Assembly (NCBI GenBank): GCA_958434805.1
Contig: CAUBDX010000010.1
Coordinates: forward strand, 5,034 to 69,033
DNA length: 64,000 bases
From: an uncultured Phocaeicola sp.
GTDB lineage: Bacteria > Bacteroidota > Bacteroidia > Bacteroidales > Bacteroidaceae
Direction: 5' to 3'
The translations under genes were made by a program, and so were the position numbers. This document shows positions 8,152 through 17,400 of this stretch, piece by piece. Below the pieces are notes generated by a model. It ran no database searches. It had not been told where the DNA came from and saw nothing but the letters and a program-made list of their open reading frames with translations. Numbering within the stretch: position 1 is the stretch's first letter; every line of letters starts with the position of its first letter.

Positions 8152-9181
8152 GGTAGATGGCAATAACCTGGAGCGTGCTTACAAGGATCATCTGAGCGGT
8201 TTCCGTAATTGGGAACAAGCCAGTCATGCAGAGGACTGGGTGCTGCATCCTAAGAACATAGGCAAACGGCTGGGCATTGACGAGACCATGCTTCACAAGG
8301 ACCTGATGACATTCTTGACCAACAAAGAAGGGCATGGCAAACGTCACACCTTAATAGCAGCTGTAAAAGGCACTAAGGCCTCAGACATTATCAATGTTCT
8401 TATGCAGATACCGCAGGAACAGCGAGAGCAGGTCGAGGAAGTTACCATGGACTTCTCTGACAGCATGTTTGCTGTCGTCACAGCAGCCTTTCCTAATGCA
8501 GCCATAGTCATTGACTGCTTCCATATCGTCAAGCGTTGTATCGAAGCAGTGGAGGAACTCCGCCTCAAAGCTAAACGAGAAGCACAGAAAGCACAAAACA
8601 AGGAGAAGGCCATGTTCAAAAAGAAACTTGAACAGCTGGTAAAGAGCCGTAAATACTACCGCAAGAAACATCCAAAGAAATACAAAGGCAAGAAGCGGGG
8701 ACGCAAGCCACAGAGGTTGAACAAACGCTTCAGGCCAACCATGCTTGCCAATGGCGAAACTGTCATAGAACTACTGACAAGAAGCAAGTATCTGCTGAGT
8801 GTGAGTGGTGAAAAATGGACTGACAGGCAGAAAACACGTGCAAAGATACTTTTCAGGATGTTCCCAAAGATAAAGGAAGCATATACTTTGATTTGTAGCC
8901 TAAGAAGCGTGTTTAGCAACAAGTCTATCGACCGGGGTACTGCGAAGGTTAAACTGCATGAGTGGTATCAGAAGGTTTCAGCTTGTACGTTGCGTGAAGT
9001 AAAGGCTGCAAGGGATGCCATCAAGTACAAGGAAGAAGAAGTTCTAAATTACTTCATAAACAGATCAACCAATGCTCATGCTGAATCTCTTAACTCTAAG
9101 TTGAAAGGCTTTAGAGCACAACTACGCGGTGTGCAGGATTTACCTTTCTTTATGTTCAGAGCGTCTATGATCTTTGGATAA
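8096..9181 (+). CDS. ISAon1-family transposase, catalytic reading frame (orfB, DDE)
   Basis: The catalytic half: GIDETMLHKD holds a probable first Asp, DFSDSMFAVVTAAFPNAAIVIDCFHIVK the second (IDxFHIVK is the DDE_Tnp_ISL3 signature), and NAHAESLNSKLKGF the final Glu region. A basic segment (KKHPKKYKGKKRGRKPQ) sits between. It has no ATG near its start; the frame opens at 8096 right after the A8 tract and the first possible initiator is TTG 8105, so it is best read as a continuation of orfA in the +1 (equivalently -2) frame. The gene appears intact, and the IS may still be active. Confidence 0.85.
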   Translation, partial: KKYLDTYPITARSLGLYFKVDGNNLERAYKDHLSGFRNWEQASHAEDWVLHPKNIGKRLGIDETMLHKDLMTFLTNKEGHGKRHTLIAAVKGTKASDIINVLMQIPQEQREQVEEVTMDFSDSMFAVVTAAFPNAAIVIDCFHIVKRCIEAVEELRLKAKREAQKAQNKEKAMFKKKLEQLVKSRKYYRKKHPKKYKGKKRGRKPQRLNKRFRPTMLANGETVIELLTRSKYLLSVSGEKWTDRQKTRAKILFRMFPKIKEAYTLICSLRSVFSNKSIDRGTAKVKLHEWYQKVSACTLREVKAARDAIKYKEEEVLNYFINRSTNAHAESLNSKLKGFRAQLRGVQDLPFFMFRASMIFG

Positions 9182-9749
9182 CATGATTATATTGCCACGG
9201 ACTTATGCAACTGTGCCGAATTTCAGCCGTTGTTTTTTCTACATCGGTTTCTTCTTGCAGTATTTCTTTCAAGTAGTATTCATTGATGTTGGCTTCATTG
9301 AAAGAAATGAATGTTTCCACATCGGGCAACTCTTGATAATCGCCGCGCTCATTCACAAAAAGGGGTGTGATTTTATGATGCTTTTCATTCCCCGACACGC
9401 CAAAGGCTAAGACTTTGTTGTATGAAGTGTTGGCTGCTAAATGCAAAGCATAATACAGAGCACCATTGACAGCATAATCCTTAACAAACTTTACATCTTG
9501 GGAGAGCAAGCCATTTTCATCCTTGTAGGCGTGTTTATCAAGAGATGCCTTATCCTCAATCACAAGAACAAAATCCTTGACCACCCCACAGTATTCGGGA
9601 TAGCCTGCATGACCTGTTTTTGATTTTGAAGCTGTTTTTAAAGCTTCGTCTATTTCTTTTATATCACACCCTTGTGGCGTTAAATAAATATCTGCTTCTT
9701 GCAATAATTCATAAACCCAAAGGTCTGTCTTAACCTCTTTCTTCGCCAT
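9165..9749 (-). pseudogene. BcgI-like R-M enzyme, N-terminal nuclease part, truncated by the IS
   Basis: From ATG 9749 (MAKKEVKTDLWVYELLQEADI) the protein matches the start of large BcgI-type restriction-modification subunits. A PD-(D/E)xK-like site is visible in KDFVLVIEDKASLDKH (around residues 65-80). The native sequence runs to EEKTTAEI-like residues (VEKTTAEI), then crosses the IS edge at 9217 and ends after about 15 foreign residues. In this family the next segment should be a helical scaffold like that of the nearby methyltransferase (EILKDAEKLHNDLRN), so the missing part is a methylase domain. The XRE controller gene ends 7 bp upstream. The product probably has no useful activity. Confidence 0.75.
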
Positions 9750-9756
9750 ATAGTGA

Positions 9757-9957
9757 TTACTCTTCGATTTTGTTGGGAACGAGTAAAACTCGCACATCAA
9801 TATTCAAAATGTCTGCAATTTGATATAGCACAGGAATAGGAGGTTGTACTTTGTTTGTGGCATATAAATTGACCATATTAAAAGTCTTTCCAAGCCTGTT
9901 CGCCAATTCTGTTTGGCTAATACCCTTGGCTTCCAATTCCTCTTTTATCCGATTCAT
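9757..9957 (-). CDS. XRE-family helix-turn-helix regulator, likely R-M controller
   Basis: A 66-residue single-domain repressor. GISQTELANRLGKTFNMVNLYATNKVQPPIPVLYQIADIL is a complete five-helix HTH_3 fold with the recognition helix near TFNMVNLYAT. The start is ATG 9957 (MNRIKEELEAKG): the open frame extends upstream to a TTG, but a -7 box (TATTTTTG, 9985-9992) lies there. It is immediately upstream of the truncated nuclease gene, the usual position of C-protein regulators that time R-M expression. After loss of the partner it may regulate only itself. Confidence 0.8.
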   Translation of the reverse strand: MNRIKEELEAKGISQTELANRLGKTFNMVNLYATNKVQPPIPVLYQIADILNIDVRVLLVPNKIEE

Positions 9958-10513
9958 GCACACATCATTCTTGATTAACGACTGCAAAAATACAAAATTT
10001 TATTTGGTAATGCGCTATATATTCAGCAGAAAGTAGTACCTTTGCCCAAAATACAAGCGTTATTTGAAAAGCAAATTTGAGAAATACGATGAAGTCTGCA
10101 AGTTGGCAAATCGTAACCTGTTAAAATGTAAAATCCGTGTAAGTTATTCTATATCAGAATATAATTTGATATAAAAATCTTTTGAGGTAGTAGATTACTG
10201 AAAATGTACTCTTCATTGTCCTTAATTTTTGGGTTTCAAAATTAGTTGGTGAAGAGTCCGGTGTTGGTACGCAAAACGGGGAGGAACGGCGCAATCTTTT
10301 TCCGTAACCTGATTTTTCGCATGAGTTATGGATAACTCACTATTCCTTAGAGCCTTGTTTCGCTATTCGTACCCGTTTGTCGCATTTTCGGGCATGGTTA
10401 CGAACAAGTAACGTAGCGGCGTCAGGATTTGGCTTCGGCAGGGATTGTAATGGCTTCACGGATTATCGCCACTTCAACCAAAACCCTTGTAACTCAATTC
10501 TATCACTATATCT
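9958..10513. other. non-coding end of the mobile element
   Basis: No convincing gene in 556 bp apart from a tiny leader-like ORF at 10089-10124. A minus-strand -7 box (9985-9992) serves the XRE gene and a plus-strand TACCTTTG (10037-10044) points toward the tiny ORF. The GC-rich stretch from about 10240 to 10480 has short imperfect repeats (for example GTTACGAACAAGTAAC), as expected for integrase or excisionase binding sites at an element end. This last point is inference. Confidence 0.45.
10089..10124 (+). CDS. possible leader peptide, 11 aa
   Basis: ATG to TAA encodes MKSASWQIVTC. It lies about 45 bp after a TACCTTTG box. It has no similarity I can vouch for. The AT-rich stretch behind it contains ATATCAGAATATAATTTGATAT, which could fold as a hairpin. 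A leader-peptide or attenuation role is a guess. Confidence 0.25.
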   Translation: MKSASWQIVTC

Positions 10514-10535
10514 TTCCGCATTTCACTTTTTTGTA

Positions 10536-10550
10536 GTAACTTTGCATGAC
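10536..10550 (+). other. candidate attachment-site junction inside the first CRISPR repeat
   Basis: GTAACTTTGC (10536-10545) equals repeat positions 23-32 and the CTnDOT attB core GTANNTTTGC. The next five bases are ATGAC where all other repeats have TCCAT, and from 10551 the repeat resumes perfectly (AAGGAACAGC). Left of the core, the repeat is lost apart from two bases. A 5-bp mismatch directly after the core is the coupling-sequence signature of IntDOT-type recombination. Confidence 0.6.
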
Positions 10551-10590
10551 AAGGAACAGCAAATGTATTATACTTATGCGATTTGCATTG

Positions 10591-10620
10591 TTGTGATTTG
10601 CTTTCAATTTAGTAACTTTG
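10591..10620 (+). promoter_or_regulatory. promoter inside each CRISPR repeat (first full repeat shown)
   Basis: Repeat positions 2-4 are TTG and 24-31 are TAACTTTG, 19 bp apart: a full Bacteroides -33/-7 promoter. The Fe-S scaffold gene in this window uses the same TTG-N19-TAACTTTG arrangement (61780-61809). The start point would fall near repeat position 38, about 10 nt before the spacer. The same signal is in all 32 full repeats; the partial repeat keeps only the -7 box. Confidence 0.6.
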
Positions 10621-13018
10621 CTCCATAAGGAACAGCAAAGGACAAGAAAGGGGGATACCGCCAAGTGTTGTGATTTGCTTTCAATTTAGTAACTTTGCTC
10701 CATAAGGAACAGCTAAACCGAATTGCAATCAGTGGAGGTACGTGTTGTGATTTGCTTTCAATTTAGTAACTTTGCTCCATAAGGAACAGCATATGCTTTA
10801 TGCCGATTACGCTAAGTGCTGTTGTGATTTGCTTTCAATTTAGTAACTTTGCTCCATAAGGAACAGCCTTGTTGGTTATAATGTATATTTTGATAAGTTG
10901 TGATTTGCTTTCAATTTAGTAACTTTGCTCCATAAGGAACAGCAGTTGAGAGTACCGATATGAGTTTCTGTCTGTTGTGATTTGCTTTCAATTTAGTAAC
11001 TTTGCTCCATAAGGAACAGCCAAACGCTGTCATTTTTCCAATATAGAACAGTTGTGATTTGCTTTCAATTTAGTAACTTTGCTCCATAAGGAACAGCGGA
11101 AAGCGTGCAGCGCAAGGCTTTACAGGGTTGTGATTTGCTTTCAATTTAGTAACTTTGCTCCATAAGGAACAGCGGGAAAAGGGTTGTAACTAATACTGAT
11201 TTAGTTGTGATTTGCTTTCAATTTAGTAACTTTGCTCCATAAGGAACAGCATAGTCCTAAATATGAAGCATTCAAAGTTGGTTGTGATTTGCTTTCAATT
11301 TAGTAACTTTGCTCCATAAGGAACAGCAAACACCAAGAAATATGAAAAAGGTTATTTGTTGTGATTTGCTTTCAATTTAGTAACTTTGCTCCATAAGGAA
11401 CAGCCTTTCATAATTATCTATATTATAATTACAGTTGTGATTTGCTTTCAATTTAGTAACTTTGCTCCATAAGGAACAGCGTTTGTGAAATTATTTGTAT
11501 ACATTTATATGTTGTGATTTGCTTTCAATTTAGTAACTTTGCTCCATAAGGAACAGCATTTTATATAATTTATTATGTTAATATATGTTGTGATTTGCTT
11601 TCAATTTAGTAACTTTGCTCCATAAGGAACAGCTGAAGTAGTATTATGAAAAAAGATAACTTAGTTGTGATTTGCTTTCAATTTAGTAACTTTGCTCCAT
11701 AAGGAACAGCATGTATCGCTTTTTGCTCCACTTCCCGGTAGTTGTGATTTGCTTTCAATTTAGTAACTTTGCTCCATAAGGAACAGCTTTATATATTTTA
11801 GATACATATTTATTATCGTTGTGATTTGCTTTCAATTTAGTAACTTTGCTCCATAAGGAACAGCAATGTGTTGAAAATTAATTATGTTGTATATGTTGTG
11901 ATTTGCTTTCAATTTAGTAACTTTGCTCCATAAGGAACAGCTTATATCTTTATATTGTGTTAATTAGATATGTTGTGATTTGCTTTCAATTTAGTAACTT
12001 TGCTCCATAAGGAACAGCATTATGTTTTATGTGATTAGTCCTATTTACGTTGTGATTTGCTTTCAATTTAGTAACTTTGCTCCATAAGGAACAGCTTTTA
12101 TGATATAATTTATATAATACTCTTGTTGTGATTTGCTTTCAATTTAGTAACTTTGCTCCATAAGGAACAGCAATCTTTGTTGTTTGCCAGCCATAGGGCA
12201 AGTTGTGATTTGCTTTCAATTTAGTAACTTTGCTCCATAAGGAACAGCTTTATGTTTGGTGTATGTGCCTTAAACCAGGTTGTGATTTGCTTTCAATTTA
12301 GTAACTTTGCTCCATAAGGAACAGCTATATTATAAATTTATCATTTCATTTAACTGTTGTGATTTGCTTTCAATTTAGTAACTTTGCTCCATAAGGAACA
12401 GCTTTTTGTTTTATATATTATTATTTTTTGATGTTGTGATTTGCTTTCAATTTAGTAACTTTGCTCCATAAGGAACAGCTTTTCCTGACTTGCTTATCTT
12501 ATTATTTTCGTTGTGATTTGCTTTCAATTTAGTAACTTTGCTCCATAAGGAACAGCAATGATTGATTATTTGTATGATATATTTGCGTTGTGATTTGCTT
12601 TCAATTTAGTAACTTTGCTCCATAAGGAACAGCTATTTGTATTTTATATATTGTTTTTATGTAGTTGTGATTTGCTTTCAATTTAGTAACTTTGCTCCAT
12701 AAGGAACAGCTTTTTCTTTCTATTATAGTTATATCGGTTTGTTGTGATTTGCTTTCAATTTAGTAACTTTGCTCCATAAGGAACAGCAACTTATTTATTT
12801 AATTGCAATAAATATAGGTTGTGATTTGCTTTCAATTTAGTAACTTTGCTCCATAAGGAACAGCTATAGTACTATATAAATTGAAATAATTAGTGTTGTG
12901 ATTTGCTTTCAATTTAGTAACTTTGCTCCATAAGGAACAGCCTTTTAGTTGTTATACATGAGAATAAGGGAGTTGTGATTTGCTTTCAATTTAGTAACTT
13001 TGCTCCATAAGGAACAGC

Positions 13019-13088
13019 ACATTCCACATAAACCAATGTGAATCACTTCCTTATAGCAAAATTTAGAAAAAGAAAAAGAATTGTTCCT
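13019..13088. other. cas-proximal flank of the array, probable leader
   Basis: AT-rich 70 bp directly after the last perfect repeat, with a CACATT/AATGTG inverted pair at its start (about 13018-13042). The intact repeat and the closeness to cas1/cas2 suggest that new spacers enter here. Confidence 0.45.
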
Positions 13089-13126
13089 AACAAGAAATCC
13101 CGCTCAAAAAAGTGGGATTTCTTGTT
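13089..13126. terminator. bidirectional terminator between array and cas2
   Basis: Perfect 13-bp stem (AACAAGAAATCCC and its complement) with a 12-nt loop, starting 1 bp beyond the cas2 stop codon. It would stop both crRNA transcription (plus) and cas transcription (minus). Confidence 0.8.
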
Positions 13127-13127
13127 T

Positions 13128-14400
<1,273 letters not shown>

Positions 14401-14419
14401 AGTATTTATTGATAAAAGA

Positions 14420-17400
14420 CTATTTAAAACTTATATTGCCTAAACGATCCACTTTGATGGGAATACAGGTTTCTTTTATCATCTCACCTGTCCAAGCACA
14501 CTGCGCCTTATTATTGCTTCCGAGTTCTGTTGTTTGCAAGATTGGAGCCGCAACAAAACATGGAATAAAATGACATTCTCCTCCTGTACAACTCACCATT
14601 TTATAAATCCGCTCCTTATTTATAGGCAAAGAAACCTGGTTGCTCTTATGTTCTTCTTCTGTAGGTAGATACACTAAATCATTAGGGGACAATACAAATA
14701 TCGGCAATTTACCGTTTTCATCTTCGGGTGCTGAAGAAAGTCCTTTTTTCTGTCGATCTATTACTACGTTTAACGGAATGCTGGCATAATTTCGTTTACG
14801 AATGACCTCTCCAGTCTTCTTATCTATAATTTCTGATTCATAAACTGCAAAGAAAAGATTAGTGCCTTTAGCCGCTTCTACATATTTTCTACCTTTATTT
14901 CCTGCCGTTCCAACAGCAAACTTATCTGCTTTTTCATATACCCTTACCTTATAGATAGGCTGATGCCACTTCCCGCCATTTAAATCACTTATTTTCTGAT
15001 TCATACGTTCTATACCATCAGGAGAAAAAGCGACATTGGCATCATTATCATTTTTCAACAAATGATTCAACAATATTTTCTGGATACCAGTATCAGTAAC
15101 CTCCTCTGTTATTTTCTTTTGAGTGAAACTTGTATCCAATGGTTTACGAGTTGCAAAGTAACGGTCGTTTGTGTCCTTGGTAAAGTAATATACTTCTATC
15201 TTTTTCAGATTGATTCCTTGCCATTCGGTCTGATGCTCCTCAAAATAGCGACTGACAGCCTTTTGGTCGAATCCCACATGAAGCAATTCCATTAATTTCC
15301 TTTTTAAGACTTTATCAACTATCATCACAGGGTTCTTCATGGCTTCCTTCAAAGAAAGCGTCTTTATCTTACGTAAATTCACTTCCCCATGCACCGTATC
15401 CTTATGCATCGGCTTACGAATAGCCCAACTATCTCCTTTTTCTTGGGATTGAAGGGTTTTCTTTCCATCTTCGTCATAACGCCAATAATGATTTGTTGTG
15501 CGGTTAATTACACGAAGATTCTGTTTGAAGCTAACCACTATATTTTGGAGTGTAGCATATACATCTTGTGTAAATGTATCCCAAGGCTTACGGATAATCC
15601 ACTTATAATTCCCTTTTTCATCGGTCTTCACCTTATCACACAGCATACGCTGAAGGTCATAACGAGAAATCTTTTCCCCTTTTCTTGCTGAAGCATTATT
15701 CAAGTAATTCACAATATTCCGATTAGCACAAGCTATCACAATTGCATCCATCGCATGATGACGATGATCTATTCGTTTTTTACTGAACCCCCGCTGTAAA
15801 TGTAAAGGCATGGCTGGAATCACATTGCCACACGCACTTACTGCCGTATAATCAGAAGAATCACTTAATGTATTCAAGCGCAAAAAACGAGGTAAAATAA
15901 TGCGATTCCACACATCTTGTACTCCCCAATCTTTTTTAAGTCGGTCTGTCACACCTCCGGTGCATACAATTACATTCTTTGAAATTGCATCTTGTTCTCC
16001 TTCTTCACGAACGATATTCGACAACAAAGATTTCACCACTTTACTGATATAGCGACTGTCATTCAACTGACGTTCTATAAATCCATCAGGAATATCTTCA
16101 AGTAGTAAATGCTCTTTTTTCTTTCGGTTATTTACATAAAATTCTTTTACAAATTGTTCGTATTCTTCCACTGTAAATATGGAAACAGTATTACCATTTC
16201 CTAACTCCACTATCTCTCCAGAATGTTGCTTAATGAATTCATATCCCAACAAATTATCTTTCTTCTTATTTACAGCTGCCTCACAAATAACTTTGTTACT
16301 GAAAGAATCATCAAAATAACGAGATTGAGGTATAACATGTTCTATTTCATAGGCAGGAGTAAACAGCTTTCCAAGCGGTATCATTTTTCCCGTATAAGGT
16401 GAACGGTATCTCTGCTCCAACCATAACTTATAACGCAATACTTCCGAATGAGAGGGATGTTTTTTTACATCTGTTTCTCTAAATTTTTTCAGTATATCTG
16501 AAATATCGTCCAACTCTTTTTCTGAAGCACTATTCAATGCTCCTTCTTCATAGATACGTAGTATATCCTGTTGGCTGGGTGAATAAGGGCGTACATTTTC
16601 TATCTCAAACTCCGGATTTATAAATTCCATCAACAAGGCTTTGATTCTTAAATTAGTATCTTCATTTTTAAGAGAACGACGAGTCATCTGCTCGCGTTTA
16701 TCAGCTGGATTTTTCATTTCACGCCCCAACTCCACATGAATCTCATCGATACTTCCTTCTTGCTTCCATATGTCACGGACCGTACGCAATGTTTCTGTGA
16801 TTACCTGCTCCACTATCGGATTACGCAGTGAATGCTGCCTAAACTTACTTAAGAACAAATCAATATCCTTTGGGCTTTCCCATTTGGTTATATCCTTAGC
16901 CTCAGCATGGCGATCATAAACCACATAACATGCCAGCCACAGAGGAAGTCCCCTAAAGGAGGATAACTCTGTAAGGTGCATGGATTTCTCACGAACACGC
17001 CTGCGAATCGTTTCATCACATTCCCCGGTTAGAAGTTTCTCAATACGGTTTAACGTTTGATCATCTATCGCCTCTTTACACCAATATTTTCCCATACGCA
17101 TTAAGGGAAGCAGTTTTTTTATAGCCTTTAAAGAGTACGCTGCATATTCATTTTCAAACGGAGGTATCTTTGCAAAAGCTTCTACAAAAGTATCATCCAA
17201 GTTATTTTTCACAGCAAAAGTTTTTAACGCTTTTACCAACTCCTCTTTGTCAGAAATAGAATATAAAATATGCCATAAAGCTGTTTCTTTTTCCCCTGTC
17301 AGAAACTCTTTAGCCACACCAGCTTTTGCCAATCGGCTACTAATTGAATATCGAGTTTCATTACAAGGGTAGGACTTATTTTCTACATAATTCCATCGGT

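Larger units (their letters stand above)
7622..9217 (+). mobile_element. ISAon1-like insertion sequence, complete
   Basis: The element is bounded by imperfect 24-bp inverted repeats at 7622-7645 and 9194-9217; each outer end begins GGCACAGTTGCA, with 3 mismatches over 24. Between them are two overlapping transposase frames. No matching target duplication is visible at the outer edges, and the gene cut at the right edge does not resume at the left edge, so a rearrangement after insertion is likely. Confidence 0.85.
1..10550. mobile_element. end of an integrated mobilizable or conjugative element, joined to the CRISPR array
   Basis: The stretch has typical Bacteroides mobile-element cargo: a mobilization protein and relaxase, a methyltransferase system, an RteC-like protein, an IS and an XRE regulator. 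Its right edge coincides with the partial CRISPR repeat at 10514-10560, which carries the 10-bp core GTAACTTTGC followed by 5 changed bases and then normal repeat sequence. That is the layout left by CTnDOT-type integrases (10-bp core GTANNTTTGC plus a 5-bp coupling sequence). The other end and the integrase lie outside the window. The boundary and element class are inference; the gene content and the junction pattern are seen. Confidence 0.55.
10514..13018 (+). CRISPR. type II-C CRISPR array: 32 full 47-nt repeats, one partial repeat, 32 spacers
   Basis: Full repeats run from 10590-10636 to 12972-13018 and look identical; each starts GTTGTGATTTGCTTTC and ends CATAAGGAACAGC. Spacers are 29 or 30 nt. 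The unit at 10514-10560 is partial: only its 3' part matches, with 5 bases changed in the middle. The orientation is fixed by the tracrRNA, whose anti-repeat pairs with the 5' part of the plus-strand repeat, so each guide is spacer followed by repeat. The cas genes lie on the right and on the opposite strand. The perfect end at 13018 faces cas2. Spacers in the right two thirds are mostly extremely AT-rich, some with only 2-3 G/C in 30. Confidence 0.98.

Noticed and set aside
7614..9225. Target-site duplication flanking the ISAon1-like element
   Set aside because: The 8 bases outside each inverted repeat (CTTTTATT and GAATTTCA) do not match, so no duplication can be claimed.
10036..10045. GTACCTTTGC as the attachment site of the element
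   Set aside because: It fits the GTANNTTTGC consensus, but no repeat or host sequence resumes after a 5-bp gap, and it works better as a -7 box. The junction in the CRISPR repeat is far better supported.
10514..10560. Ordinary end-of-array repeat decay
   Set aside because: Decay would scatter mismatches; here a 10-bp core and the last 10 bp are perfect and a contiguous 5-bp block is replaced. Not fully excluded.
10377..10628. 83-codon open frame before the array
   Set aside because: It overlaps the partial and first full CRISPR repeats and has no family features or promoter.
13019..13127. Additional cas gene (csn2 or cas4) near the array
   Set aside because: No open frame of suitable size between the array and cas2 or upstream of cas9; the locus is the minimal II-C set.
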